52,101 bases of DNA, from positions 30,426 to 82,526 of the forward strand of contig QHVE01000099.1 in assembly GCA_003223455.1 (NCBI GenBank), written 5' to 3'. The stretch's first letter is position 1, and each line of letters begins with the position of its first letter. A program made the position numbers and the translations under genes. This document shows positions 33,901 to 42,293 of the stretch, one piece after another. Under the pieces are notes generated by a model. That model saw nothing but the letters and a program-made list of their open reading frames with translations. It did not search any database and was not told the origin of the DNA. The stretch comes from Gemmatimonadota bacterium (lineage in GTDB: Bacteria; Gemmatimonadota; Gemmatimonadetes; Gemmatimonadales; Gemmatimonadaceae).

Positions 33901-34162
33901 CGCCTTCGAGCGAGGTGGAGGTGATCTCCTTGATCCCCTGCACGGTGTTCAGCGCTTCCTCGATCGGCTTGGAGATCTCGCGCATCATCACTTCCGGCGA
34001 GGCGCCGGGGTACGTCGTCTGCGCGACGACGACCGGGTAGGTGATGTCGGGGTACTCATCGATCGCCAGGCGCTTGTAGCTGACGACGCCGAGCACGACG
34101 AGCGCCACCATCATCATGGTGGCGAAGACGGGCCGCTTGATCGAGACGTCTGAGAGGATCAT
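30935..34162 (-). CDS. RND family efflux transporter permease (HAE1/AcrB type)
   Basis: A 1075-residue inner-membrane pump of normal size for the family. The N-terminus (MILSDVSIKRPVFATMM) is typical. TM helices around 340-360 and the LLALSLAIGLLIDDAIVVRENI block carry the conserved Asp residues of the proton path. Two periplasmic porter regions are present, with VPLAQVADVR late in the second. The C-terminal ~30 residues are Pro/Ala-rich and outside the usual fold. It is the last gene of a TolC-adaptor-pump operon. The pump would form a tripartite exporter; drugs, dyes or lipophilic compounds are typical substrates, but the actual one is not predictable. Confidence 0.95.
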   Translation of the reverse strand: MILSDVSIKRPVFATMMMVALVVLGVVSYKRLAIDEYPDITYPVVVAQTTYPGASPEVMMREISKPIEEALNTVQGIKEITSTSLEGVSIVRLQFNLGVDVSVAQQDVQAKVARIRRALPQDIEEPIIQHFDPNEQPIMSIALRSSERPIREITDLAIEVVQTRIEAIEGVGGVNVVGGNARQIRVQVDPVALNAYGLSPSQLSTALQRENQEVPAGRIERGATERLVRVTGRIIDPAAFSDIPVAVRNGTPIRIGDVATVVDGAAERRTAAEISDPAGFAPAVSLEVLKISGANTVNVADAVREAVGSLERQLPADIKMTVIRDDSRRIRESLADVQLSIVLGAILTVMIIYLFLNSWRSTVITGLTLPVSIISAFFIMWVFDFTVNTMTLLALSLAIGLLIDDAIVVRENIVRHLEMGKAHDLAAKEGTDEIGLAVMATTFAVVAVFIPVAFMGGVIGKIFFQFGVTVTFAVLVSLFVSFTLDPMLSSVWADPEIEHSANDGGEHQAAQRKKANPIRRVAFAFNDWFERTADRYPRGLGWALSHRLTVLAVAASTIIASFLILPRLGFTWLPDVNADEFTVSFRTPPGSRLEYTVDRGREIANFLLKQPETDFTYLSVGGGFRGSPNQGQVFVSLKHDRDRTLAVIQNDLRGKLRQIPGVRPQIQGQRSIFGGFRPPIQVSVQGPEPTRLKLVADRTLQAVRNVTGVAEPNSSEEGDIPQLDVRVDRQEAWRAGLGVGAVASTLQPLFSGSRVTTWEDPQGFSHDVVVVFPDSLRTSAADVSGLPVASTFNGASGIPSMVPLAQVADVRAGVGPQQIERRQLEQQVTLSAGVLPGFALGDVARNVQQAIDALGLPPGYHTEFGGDVQSLEETKGYVLEALMLAVVFIYLILASLFGSFLQPLAIMLALPLSFIGVALALLFTRGNLNVMTMIGIIMLMGLVTKNGILLVDFTNQLRADGQSRVDALLSAGRIRLRPIIMTTVAMIFGMIPLALAIGAGAEQRAPMARAVIGGLITSTLLTLFVVPVMYTFLDDLGSWVSARLTSASDHDAAIPTPAPAPGRSPAPAPAPTAGD

Positions 34163-34207
34163 CGAAAGACCTGATGCTGAATGGTCGGGCGCGTGGCGCC
34201 CGCGCGC

Positions 34208-35452
34208 CTACGGCCGGCGGACCTGCTGCCGCTCGGCGCCGGCGATCGTGACCTGCATGCCGCGGCCGAGGGTACCGACGTTGCCGACGATGACCTTGTC
34301 GCCGTTCTGAAGCCCCTCGGTGACCTGCGCGACGCCCAACTGCTCGTCGACCGCGCCGAGCTGCACGGGCGCGACGTTGAGCGTCTTGCCGTCGATGCGA
34401 TACACGAACGGCTTGCCGTCCTCCTGGCCCTGCCGCAGGGCGCCGGTGGGGACGGCGAGGACGTTGGCGAGCGTGCGGCTCACCACGCGGCCCGTGGCGA
34501 AGGTGCCGCCGCGCAGCGTGTTGCCGGGATTCGGAACCTGCACGTACACCGTGACCGCGCGCGTGGCCGGATCGATCGTCGGGCTCACGCGCGCGACCGT
34601 GCCGTCGAACCGCCGCGCGTCGGCGACGAAATGCACTACCTGTCCCTCGCGCAGCGCGGTCGCCTGTCGCGCAGGCACCGCGGCGGCCAGCTCAAGGGTA
34701 CCGCTTCGCACGATCGTGAACATCGGCGCGCCGCGCGCGAGGTGGACGCCGCCGTCGACGAGCCGCTTCTCGACGACGCCGCTCGATGGCGCAACGACGC
34801 GCGTGTCGCGCGCCTCGTTGCCGCTGGCGCGCAGCCGTGCCTGCGCGGCGGCGAGCCGCGCACGCGCGGTGGCCACGGCCTGCTGTGAGCTCTTGAGGTC
34901 ACGCTCGGCGATCGCACCCGCCTTGAATAGCGACTCGTTCTGCTCGAGCGTCCACTGCGCGTTCGCCAGCTCGGCGTTCGCCGCCACGCGATCGGCCTCG
35001 GCGCTCGCGCGACTGCTCTCCTGCGCGCTCGCCTCGAACCGCGCGAGCAGCTGGCCGGCGCTCACCTGCTCACCCTCGCGTACGTACACCGCCATGAGGT
35101 CGCCTTCGATCCGGGAGCGGACGTCGATCGTCTCGAGCGGACGCAGGTCGCCGGTGAGCGCGACACCGTCCTCGATCGTCATCGGGGCCACGGTGGCGAC
35201 GTCGCTCTCCGCGAGCGTGATCGAGGGTGATGGGCGTCCACCGGTGCTGCCCCCTCCCCCTCCCCCTCCCCCTGGGCCGCGCGCCGCGCCTGCGCCGCCG
35301 CCCGCGGGACCGCCCTGCTGCGCCGCGGCGGCGCCACGAGTGCTCTCGGCGCTGGCGGCGGAGCCGGCCGCGTCCTTCGAGCAGGCGGCCGCCACCGAGA
35401 GCAGCGCGAGAGTGAGCGGAACGGCGCGGAGCGTGGGAGAATTCGGTCGCAT
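34208..35452 (-). CDS. RND efflux periplasmic adaptor lipoprotein (MFP)
   Basis: A 414-residue membrane-fusion protein with a lipobox (LSVAAAC) at its N-terminus, so probably anchored to the inner membrane. A low-complexity linker rich in Gly/Ala/Ser (~25-75) follows. The barrel-sandwich (GDLRPLETIDVRSRIEGDL), a coiled-coil hairpin (~140-210) and a beta-barrel domain (GTVARVSPTIDPATRAVTV) come next in order. The linker is encoded partly by a CCCCCT microsatellite at 35250-35273. The gene lies 4 nt after the TolC-like gene and 45 nt before the RND pump, so the three subunits are cotranscribed. Confidence 0.93.
   Translation of the reverse strand: MRPNSPTLRAVPLTLALLSVAAACSKDAAGSAASAESTRGAAAAQQGGPAGGGAGAARGPGGGGGGGGSTGGRPSPSITLAESDVATVAPMTIEDGVALTGDLRPLETIDVRSRIEGDLMAVYVREGEQVSAGQLLARFEASAQESSRASAEADRVAANAELANAQWTLEQNESLFKAGAIAERDLKSSQQAVATARARLAAAQARLRASGNEARDTRVVAPSSGVVEKRLVDGGVHLARGAPMFTIVRSGTLELAAAVPARQATALREGQVVHFVADARRFDGTVARVSPTIDPATRAVTVYVQVPNPGNTLRGGTFATGRVVSRTLANVLAVPTGALRQGQEDGKPFVYRIDGKTLNVAPVQLGAVDEQLGVAQVTEGLQNGDKVIVGNVGTLGRGMQVTIAGAERQQVRRP
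35250..35273. repeat. Perfect hexanucleotide microsatellite (CCCCCT)x4 inside the adaptor gene
   Basis: Four tandem CCCCCT units on the plus strand encode eight Gly codons (GGG/GGA) in the linker after the lipobox. Because the unit is two codons long, copy-number change alters linker length without changing the frame. Confidence 0.8.
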
Positions 35453-35456
35453 TCGA

Positions 35457-36905
35457 CTATCTCGGAGCCGACGGCGTCGTCGACATCGGCGGGAGCGGGA
35501 TCGGCCTGCCGAGCGCGCGCGCGAGGTCGGCCGATGCGAGGAAGAGATCGTACGTGGCGCGAGCCTCGGTGCTCTGTGCGATCAGCAGTGCGAGCTGCGC
35601 ATCGGAGACTTCGAGCTGTGTGGTGAGGCCGCGCGTGAAGCGGAGCTGCGCGAGCTGGAACGCCTCCTGCGCCTCGCCCGAGCTCTGGTGGGTCGCCTCA
35701 TACGCAGCGCGCGCCCGGCGCAGCTCGGCGCGCGCACGCGCGACCTCGAGCGCGACCGTCTCGCGCTGCTGCTGCAACTGCAGCTCGGCGACGCGATACT
35801 GCGCCTGCGCGAGTTCTACGTTCGAGCGCACGCGGAAGCCGTCGAAGATCGGAAAGGAAAGGTTGAGCGCGAGCTGCCGGTCGGAGAAGAAGCCCCCGTT
35901 CTGACACAGTCGCCCCGCGGCGGTGCCCGGTGGGCAGTCCTCGACCGTGAGCGCACCGCGAGTGCGCGGGACACCATAGCCGATCGGCGGGAAGGCGGAG
36001 AAGCCCGTCTGGAAGAGGAGCGAGAGCTGCGGATAGTAATCGGCGCGCGCCACGGTGACGCTGAGGCGGCGCGCGGACACGGTCAGCTCGGCCGAGCGGA
36101 TCGCAGCGCGGTCGGGGGTCCCGGTGGTGTCGAGCTGGGAGAGCAGCGATGCGGCGCTGATCGAGTCGATGCGGGTCACGAGCACGAGGGGCTGGTCGAC
36201 CGGCACATTGAGCAACCGCTTGAGGTCGAGCAGCGCGAGCTCGCGATCGTTGCGTGCGGCGATCGCGACGGGCTCCAAGTTGGACCGCTCGACGCGAACG
36301 CGGAGCACGTCGTAGCGCGCGGCCTGGCCGGCTTTGTAGAGTTGCTCGAGCTGCGTCACACGGCTCGAGGCAACCGTGAGGTTGCTGTCCTGCAGCTCGG
36401 CGATTCGCGCGGTGTAGAGCCCCTGGAGGTAGGCGCGCTGGACCCCCAGCGTCACGGTCGCGCGCGTCTCGGTCTCGTCCTCGCGCGCGGACTGTCGCAC
36501 ATCGTTCCCGGCACGAATGCCGGCCAGGATTCGGCCGCCCTGAAAGATCGTCTGCGAGAGCGTCGAGTTGAACGTGTAGGTGTTGGGCTGATTGAACAGC
36601 GAGCCCACTGCCTGTCCGCGTGCGCTCTCGTAGACGTGCGTGTACGTGCTGTTGAAGCGCAGCTGCGGCAACCCGTTGGCGCGGATGTTGGCATACTGCG
36701 CGTCGGCGACTCCGATCTGGGCGTTCGCGAGCCCGATCTCGTCGCTCTGGCGAAGTCCCAGGGTCACCGCCTGATCCAGCGACAGACGAAGCGTGTCCGT
36801 CGATCGTGCGGGATTCTGTGCGGCGAGCCGGTGGGAGGTGATCAAAAGGGCGAGCGCGACGCTACGTCGCACCCACCCTGCGGAAGGGCAGCTAAGTCGA
36901 TGCAT
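35457..36905 (-). CDS. TolC family outer-membrane efflux protein
   Basis: A 482-residue protein from the ATG at 36905 with a signal peptide ending near HRLAAQ. The mature part has the duplicated TolC pattern: DQAVTLGLRQSDEIGLA, then a long coiled coil, a repeat of the helical hairpin around YYPQLSLLFQTGF, and LNLSFPIFDGFRVRSN in the second half. It is the first gene of the efflux operon and supplies the outer-membrane channel for the adaptor and RND pump. The operon is divergent from the WrbA-like gene; the 157-nt gap should carry the promoters of both. Confidence 0.93.
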   Translation of the reverse strand: MHRLSCPSAGWVRRSVALALLITSHRLAAQNPARSTDTLRLSLDQAVTLGLRQSDEIGLANAQIGVADAQYANIRANGLPQLRFNSTYTHVYESARGQAVGSLFNQPNTYTFNSTLSQTIFQGGRILAGIRAGNDVRQSAREDETETRATVTLGVQRAYLQGLYTARIAELQDSNLTVASSRVTQLEQLYKAGQAARYDVLRVRVERSNLEPVAIAARNDRELALLDLKRLLNVPVDQPLVLVTRIDSISAASLLSQLDTTGTPDRAAIRSAELTVSARRLSVTVARADYYPQLSLLFQTGFSAFPPIGYGVPRTRGALTVEDCPPGTAAGRLCQNGGFFSDRQLALNLSFPIFDGFRVRSNVELAQAQYRVAELQLQQQRETVALEVARARAELRRARAAYEATHQSSGEAQEAFQLAQLRFTRGLTTQLEVSDAQLALLIAQSTEARATYDLFLASADLARALGRPIPLPPMSTTPSAPR

Positions 36906-37062
36906 CACGAAAATATACGCCCAGCCTGGGCCCGACGTTGGCCAGATGACGGCGACGGCACCGTGTCGCACAGTGTGGCAGATTGCATCGACCGCGCCCG
37001 CTCGCCAACGCGTCGATCGGCGCCTCTACGTGAAGTCTCGTTCACGCACGATTCCGTCGCCA

Positions 37063-37575
37063 ATGCCCAAGCTCCTCGTTCTGTTCCAATCCGATAGCCC
37101 CGACGTGGTGCGCCTGGCCAACGCCGCGGCGGAGGGTGCGCGCAGCGTACGCTTCGCCGAAGTGGACCTGCGCCGCCTGGCAGACTCCGATGGCGCGCGC
37201 GCTCCCGCAGTCGACGTCGACGGGCGCGTGGACCGTGCGCTGGAACAGGTCGACGACATGGGGACGTACGACGGGCTGATCCTCGCCCCAGCGCGCGAGG
37301 TCGACGGTGGGGATGCACTCGCACGGGCGCTCGGGGCGGTCAGTGGCTCGCTCGTGAACAAAGTGGGCAGCGCGCTGACGCCGGCGACCGGGGGCGACCG
37401 GCGCGCGGTGCTCTGGTCCATCCTGAGCCCGATGGCGGACCGGGGGATGATCCTCGTGCCCGCCCCGTTCAGCGACGAGGGCGCATCCGACGACGAGCCG
37501 GCCCGCCGCCTCGGCAAGCGAGTGGCGGAGGTGATCGGGTGGGTGACGCACGCCCGGTCGCACCACCACCACTGA
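37063..37575 (+). CDS. WrbA-like flavodoxin-fold protein
   Basis: A 170-residue protein from the ATG at 37063. The flavodoxin pattern is visible: a LLVLFQSDSPDVVRLANAAAEGA first strand and phosphate region, YDGLILAPAREV in the middle, and GSLVNKVGSALTPATGGDR with WSILSPMADRGMILVPAPF as in WrbA quinone reductases. The phosphate-binding loop (SDSPDVV) lacks the usual run of Ser/Thr, so FMN binding may be weak. The C-terminus ends in four natural histidines (SHHHH). A role in quinone or redox handling is likely by family. It is convergent with MqnD, a menaquinone gene, but the two do not share an operon. Confidence 0.75.
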   Translation: MPKLLVLFQSDSPDVVRLANAAAEGARSVRFAEVDLRRLADSDGARAPAVDVDGRVDRALEQVDDMGTYDGLILAPAREVDGGDALARALGAVSGSLVNKVGSALTPATGGDRRAVLWSILSPMADRGMILVPAPFSDEGASDDEPARRLGKRVAEVIGWVTHARSHHHH

Positions 37576-37598
37576 GCCACCTGCGCGAGGCTGGTGGG

Positions 37599-38432
37599 TC
37601 AGCCGTCGACGAATTCCACGGTGACGGGCTGGGTAATCAGTCCCGCCTCGACTCCCCGCTCCAGGAAGAGGCGGACCGCTCGTCGTCCACGCTCGCCGTA
37701 GTCGAGCGTCCAGTCGTTCACGTACATGCCGACGAACGTATCGGCCTTGGAGCGGTCGAGGCCGCGGGCGTACTGCATCGCGTGGTCGAGCGCACCGACG
37801 CGGTGTTGCAGGCCATACGCTATGCTGTCACGAAGATGTCGTGAAATCTTCGCTGTGAGGGCTGATCCGAGGTCCTTACGAACGACGTTGCCGCCGAGCG
37901 GAAGCGGGAGACCCGTCTCTTGGAACCACCATTCTCCCATGTCCGCGACGAGGTGCAGCCCCCGCTCGCCGAAGGTGAGCTGTCCCTCATGGATGAGGAG
38001 GCCCATGTCCACCTCGCCGTCCACCACGGCGTCCTCGATCGCGTCGAATGGAGTGAAGACGGGAGTGAAGACGGGCTCGTACAGGCGAAGGGCCAGGTAG
38101 GCGCTCGTGAGCGGGCCGGGGATCGCGATCCGCTTGCCTCGCACATCGGCCCGGGACGCGGGCTCACGCGCGACGAGCCGAGGTCCATACCGATCGCCCA
38201 TCGAGGCGCCGTGCGGGAGCAGGGCGTACTGGTCGCTCAGATAGGCGTAGGCGTGGATCGAGACCGCCGTCACTTCGAGCTCGCCGCGCATCGCGCGCTG
38301 GTTCAGGCTCTCGATGTCCTGCAGCTCGTGGACGTAGGTGAGGCCTTCGGTGTCGATCTTCCCGGCGGCGAGCGCGTAGAACATGAACGCGTCGTCCGAG
38401 TCGGGGCTGTGGGCCACGTGGATGGTCGTCAT
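37599..38432 (-). CDS. mqnD: Menaquinone biosynthesis MqnD-like protein (futalosine pathway)
   Basis: A 277-residue periplasmic-binding-protein fold without a signal peptide. HSPDSDDAFMFYALAAGKIDTEGL at the N-terminus and the LNQRAMRGELEVTAVSIHAYAYL block match MqnD/MqnA family enzymes. MqnD cleaves cyclic dehypoxanthine futalosine to 1,4-dihydroxy-6-naphthoate in the alternative menaquinone route. MqnA, which dehydrates chorismate, has a similar fold, so the exact step is moderately sure. The HEGQLTFGERGL and GLPLPLGGN blocks line the ligand cleft. The zinc-ribbon protein gene lies 16 nt upstream on the same strand, suggesting an operon. Confidence 0.8.
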   Translation of the reverse strand: MTTIHVAHSPDSDDAFMFYALAAGKIDTEGLTYVHELQDIESLNQRAMRGELEVTAVSIHAYAYLSDQYALLPHGASMGDRYGPRLVAREPASRADVRGKRIAIPGPLTSAYLALRLYEPVFTPVFTPFDAIEDAVVDGEVDMGLLIHEGQLTFGERGLHLVADMGEWWFQETGLPLPLGGNVVRKDLGSALTAKISRHLRDSIAYGLQHRVGALDHAMQYARGLDRSKADTFVGMYVNDWTLDYGERGRRAVRLFLERGVEAGLITQPVTVEFVDG

Positions 38433-38448
38433 CGGATAGGGCGAGGGA

Positions 38449-39321
38449 TCACTTCGCAGCGGAACGCGCCGTGGCGAGCGCAGTGTCGATGTCGTTCCGG
38501 TGCAGGAGATACTCTGGAAGCGCCGCCGAGCGTTCCGCCGCTTCGGCGGCGAGAAGGCGCGCGTCGAGTGCGCCGGCGCGTGCGGCGCTCCCCTCCATGC
38601 GCGCGACACGCGCGGCGAGGATGAGCCCGAGCAGGTGTGTCGGTCGCACCTTGAGGATGGTGTCGGCCTGCGCGCGGGCGAGCGCCGTGTCGCCACCGAC
38701 CTCGCCGAGTCGGCCGAGGTCGTAGCGCTGGTCCAGGTTGAGCGGGCCGATCATCTCGTACGCGGCGCGCGCCATGGGGAGGAAGGAGCGCACCGCATCC
38801 TCACGCCCCGCCTCGTGCTCGGTCATGATCCGATCGTACAGACGCTCGGCGCGCTGCTCGGGGCTGAGCTGACTGATGTCGGGGGCGCGAGGCACGGGGC
38901 CAGCGGGAGCACGGCCTGCGTCAGCGGTGGCGGACGGACCGATCGGCGTGGCGCCCTGCATGTTGGCGCCGTCGAGCACCTCGGTCGTCGGCGCGTCGGA
39001 GTTGCCACGCGCGCCGAAGCGCTGCCCGACGACGAGTGCCGTGAGCGACACGAGCGCGATCGCCGCGACCGCCCAGGGGAGCGCGCTGGCGAGCCCGCGC
39101 GACGGCGCGGTCGATGGCGCGCCCGCGGGGGTCCCGCAGCGGTGGCAGAATCGGGCGCCCGGGGTGAGCGAGGCGAAGCACGTGGCGCAGGTCGCGCCGG
39201 CGAGCGCGGTGCCGCAGCTCGAGCAGAAGCGGCCCGAGGCCGGCGCGCCGCAGGAGGGACAGCGCGACGTGCTGGTACCGTCGGGCGTCGGCGCGACCGG
39301 TGAAGCCGGGGGTGTCGTCAT
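38449..39321 (-). CDS. Zinc-ribbon (DZANK-type) membrane protein with C-terminal helical domain
   Basis: A 290-residue protein. The first ~65 residues carry two zinc ribbons with four CxxC knuckles (CPSC, CSSC, CATC, CHRC), as in double zinc ribbon domains. A single transmembrane helix (LPWAVAAIALVSLTALVVG) follows, then a linker and a TPR-like alpha-helical region (~145-290). So a cytoplasmic zinc domain is tethered to an extracytoplasmic helical part. Start: ATG 39321; a GTG at 39348 is possible. Function is unknown; the position just before mqnD suggests only shared transcription. Confidence 0.7.
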   Translation of the reverse strand: MTTPPASPVAPTPDGTSTSRCPSCGAPASGRFCSSCGTALAGATCATCFASLTPGARFCHRCGTPAGAPSTAPSRGLASALPWAVAAIALVSLTALVVGQRFGARGNSDAPTTEVLDGANMQGATPIGPSATADAGRAPAGPVPRAPDISQLSPEQRAERLYDRIMTEHEAGREDAVRSFLPMARAAYEMIGPLNLDQRYDLGRLGEVGGDTALARAQADTILKVRPTHLLGLILAARVARMEGSAARAGALDARLLAAEAAERSAALPEYLLHRNDIDTALATARSAAK

Positions 39322-39375
39322 CGCCTCAAAGCTACATCGCGGCGACACCCCCTGGCAGCGGACGCGCGAGTGTGC

Positions 39376-40779
39376 TCAGGGCACCGGGCGCTGGTACGGA
39401 GCCACTTGCTCGGCCACCGTCGCCTTGTCTCCGACGACGACGAGCGTCATGCGATCGGGCGTGAGGTACGTGGCGGCCATGCGCTGTATCTCAGCCGGGG
39501 GCACCGCGAGAACACGCTTCACGTAGCCACTGAGGTAGTCATCGCCGAAGCCCTGCAGCTCGGACTCGGCCAGCAGATTGATGATGCCGCCGCGCGACGC
39601 GTTCCGCAGCACGAAGATGCCGATCATGTTGTTCTTGATGCCGTCGACCTCGGCCGGCGGTGGTGTCTCCTTCTGCAGGCGTGCGATCTCGCCGAAGATC
39701 TCCTTGAGCGAGGCGCCGGTGAACTTGGTGGTCACGTCGGCCTGCTGCACCCAGTAGGCGGAATGCCGATGGGTGCCGAGGTAGCTATACGGCGAGTAGG
39801 TGTAGCCCTTCTGCTCCCGGATGTTCGTCGTGATGCGCGAGCCGAAGGTGCCGCCGAGCAGGGCGTCGGTGACCTCGAGCGCGGTGTAGTCCTTCGCGGT
39901 CGGGTCGGGCACGGGGAGTCCGAGCATGATCGTGGACTGGGGCGCCGCTGGTCGGTCGAGGAGGCTCAGGCCAGGGTGAGGACGCGGTACGGGCACGTTG
40001 TCGGTGGGCGCCGGGCCCGCGGCCCACCCGTCGAATGCCTCGCGGATCGCGCGCTCCATGGGTGCTGCGTTGAACACGCCCGCCACGTACAGATGCGCGC
40101 GCGTCGCGTTGAAGTTGCGGGCGTGGAAGGCGCGCACCTGCGCGATCGTGTAACCCTGAAGCATCTCGGGTGTGGGGAACAGACGACCATACGGGTGGTC
40201 GCCGTAGACCGTCTTGACGAACTGCTCCTGCGCTATGGACTGCGGCTGACTCTTCGCGATCGCGACTTCACGCGCCTTCGTGCTCGTGATGCGCGCCAGC
40301 TCGCTCTCGGGGAAGCGCGGAGTACGCAGTACCTGCGCGACGAGCCGCACCATGTCGGGACCATGTTCGCTCAGCACCGCGCCACCGATCTGGGTGCGGT
40401 CGTCTCCAACGTTGACGACGAGCTCGCCGCCCATGCCTGCGACCCGCTGCGCGACCTGCGTAGCGGTGAGCTCGGTCGTTCCCTCTCGCATCATCTCGCC
40501 TGTAATGTCGGCGAGCGCGACCTCGTTGGATCCCTCGTCGATGTGTCCCGTACGGACGATGCAATACACCGACGCCTTGGGCACCGTGCCGAACGGCACC
40601 AGCGTGACGCGCATGCCGTTGGCGAGGGTGAACTCGCGCTTGGGCGGCACGGTGAAGGACTTCGGCGTGCCGAGCGGCGGAGGTTGCTCGCGGGCGGGTT
40701 GCTGGGCGTCGGCGCCTCGCGCGGCGACGGAGAGTGCCGCGGCGAGCACCGCTGCGCGGCCAAAAGTGATCATGCGCAC
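39376..40779 (-). CDS. M16 family peptidase-like protein, catalytic site missing
   Basis: A 467-residue exported protein with a signal peptide (RAAVLAAALSVAARGADAQ). GTG 40779 is preferred because GGAGG lies 7 nt upstream; ATG 40773 is the alternative. It has the M16 fold: FTLANGMRVTLVPFG, LLGGTFGSRI, IREQKGYTYSPYSYLG. The HxxEH zinc motif, expected near VALADITGEMMREGT, is absent, so it cannot be an active protease. The neighbour upstream at 40796-42193 has an intact motif. Such active/inactive pairs form heterodimers in which the inactive subunit supplies the conserved Arg-Tyr substrate region seen here. Confidence 0.9.
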   Translation of the reverse strand: MRMITFGRAAVLAAALSVAARGADAQQPAREQPPPLGTPKSFTVPPKREFTLANGMRVTLVPFGTVPKASVYCIVRTGHIDEGSNEVALADITGEMMREGTTELTATQVAQRVAGMGGELVVNVGDDRTQIGGAVLSEHGPDMVRLVAQVLRTPRFPESELARITSTKAREVAIAKSQPQSIAQEQFVKTVYGDHPYGRLFPTPEMLQGYTIAQVRAFHARNFNATRAHLYVAGVFNAAPMERAIREAFDGWAAGPAPTDNVPVPRPHPGLSLLDRPAAPQSTIMLGLPVPDPTAKDYTALEVTDALLGGTFGSRITTNIREQKGYTYSPYSYLGTHRHSAYWVQQADVTTKFTGASLKEIFGEIARLQKETPPPAEVDGIKNNMIGIFVLRNASRGGIINLLAESELQGFGDDYLSGYVKRVLAVPPAEIQRMAATYLTPDRMTLVVVGDKATVAEQVAPYQRPVP

Positions 40780-40795
40780 GGGTGATCCTCCGCGA

Positions 40796-42193
40796 TCAGT
40801 GGGAGCCGGCGGCGGACTTCGCCGCCGGGACGATGAATTCGATCGTGCGATTCGTCGGCCGCAGATACTCCTGCGCCGTGCGCTGGAGCAGTGCGGGAGT
40901 GACCCGCGCGAATCCCTGCTCGAGCTGGTTGATGCGATCGGGCTCGTCGTCGAACAGTGCGAACGAGGCGAGCAGATTGGCACGTCCGAATCCGGCGAAC
41001 TGCTCCATTTCGGTATACAGCGCGGAGCGGACCTTCACGCGCGCGTGGTCGAGCGTGGCCTGATCGACCGGGGTGGTCCGCAACGGCGCGATCGCCGCGT
41101 CGATGGCGGCGACGAGGGAATCCGCCGGCTTGTCGGCGTCGTGGAAGGCCTGCATCTCCCACAGCATCGGCCCCCGGTAGTCGTACATGCTGCCGAGGCC
41201 GAAGTTGATCCCGGCGTCGATACCACCCGTGAGCGCACGGCGCTGCACCAGCTCCTGATACAGACGTGAATCGCGCCCCTGGGCGAGGAGCTGGTCGATG
41301 AGTCCGAAGGCGAACCACTCGGGGGTGAAGCGTTCCGGCACGTGATAGGCGACGCCGATGGCCGGCCGTGTGGCGAGCGAGTCGACGCGCGTGAACCGCT
41401 TCTCGGCGGTCTGCCGTGGCTCGGTGAGATCAGGTTTGGGTGGAACGACAGCCGAAGGAATGCCGGCGAAGTACTCGGTGATCCACGCCCGCGTCGCACC
41501 GACGTCGATGTCCCCGGTGACCACGAGGACCGCATTGCGCGGTGAGTAGTAGGTGCGGAAGAAGTCCGACGCGTCCTTGATGGAGGCCGAGTCGAGGTCC
41601 GACATGTCACCGTAGAAGTTGTGCGCGTTGTACCAGTTCGAGTTCGCGTGCATCGGCAGGTCGATCCATGGAAACCCGCCGTACGGCTGATTGAGCACGT
41701 TCACCCGCACCTCGTTCTTCACGACGTCGCGCTGGTTGTTGACGTTCGCCGTGTCGATCGCGAGGCCGCGCATCCGGTCGGCTTCCGCCCACAGGATGCG
41801 ACGCACCGCGTGGCTGGGCACTACCTGGAAGTAGTTCGTGAAATCGAACCGTGTCGATCCGTTCAGGATGCCGCCGTTCTGTTCGACGAGGCGGATGAAC
41901 TCCAGCTTGCCGAGGTTGCGCGAGCCCTGGAACATCAGGTGCTCGAAGAGGTGCGCGAAGCCCGTGCGGTCGCGCGGCTCGAGCCGGAAGCCGACGTTGT
42001 AATAGACAGCGACGACCGCGGTCGGCACCGTCGACTCGCGCGAGAGAACGACCTTGAGACCGTTCGGCAGCCTGTAGTACTCGATGGGCACGCGGAGCGT
42101 GCCGGACGCGCGCGGCTGCTGTGCGGGGACGGCGGTCGACCCGACCGCCGCGACGAGCGCGATCGCGTACGACCACGTGCGGACGCTGGACAT
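40796..42193 (-). CDS. M16 family zinc metallopeptidase, active subunit
   Basis: A 465-residue exported peptidase with a signal peptide (TWSYAIALVAAVGSTAVPAQQ). The inverted zinc motif HLFEH sits in GFAHLFEHLMFQGS, with the third ligand Glu downstream in VVKNEVRVNVL. ATG 42193 has AGAGG upstream. It would degrade peptides in the periplasm as a heterodimer with the catalytically silent partner at 39376-40779, which starts 16 nt after its stop. The two genes form an operon, active subunit first. Confidence 0.93.
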   Translation of the reverse strand: MSSVRTWSYAIALVAAVGSTAVPAQQPRASGTLRVPIEYYRLPNGLKVVLSRESTVPTAVVAVYYNVGFRLEPRDRTGFAHLFEHLMFQGSRNLGKLEFIRLVEQNGGILNGSTRFDFTNYFQVVPSHAVRRILWAEADRMRGLAIDTANVNNQRDVVKNEVRVNVLNQPYGGFPWIDLPMHANSNWYNAHNFYGDMSDLDSASIKDASDFFRTYYSPRNAVLVVTGDIDVGATRAWITEYFAGIPSAVVPPKPDLTEPRQTAEKRFTRVDSLATRPAIGVAYHVPERFTPEWFAFGLIDQLLAQGRDSRLYQELVQRRALTGGIDAGINFGLGSMYDYRGPMLWEMQAFHDADKPADSLVAAIDAAIAPLRTTPVDQATLDHARVKVRSALYTEMEQFAGFGRANLLASFALFDDEPDRINQLEQGFARVTPALLQRTAQEYLRPTNRTIEFIVPAAKSAAGSH

Positions 42194-42251
42194 CACGACC
42201 TCTATGGGGGTGGTTTCGGAATTGGAGTCCACCCGCACGTGATGTCAAGCA

Positions 42252-42278
42252 GAGCCGGTCCGCGCAGCAGACCGGCTC
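42252..42278 (-). terminator. Hairpin between the CBS gene and the M16 operon
   Basis: GAGCCGGTC (42252-42260) pairs perfectly with GACCGGCTC (42270-42278). It follows the CBS gene stop by about 15 nt and precedes the M16 start by 60 nt on the minus strand. The following TGCTTGAC has few T, so efficiency is uncertain. Confidence 0.5.
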
Positions 42279-42293
42279 CGCGACCGAGCGCGA

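Noticed and set aside
30902-34153. Open frame of 1083 codons on the plus strand opposite the RND pump
   Set aside because: It is the antisense shadow of a well-conserved AcrB-type gene; the translation is His/Asp/Arg-rich without any family pattern, as expected in GC-rich DNA.
37564-37575. C-terminal run of four His in the WrbA-like protein as an engineered tag
   Set aside because: Only four residues, followed by natural sequence and embedded in native context; coincidence of CAC codons.
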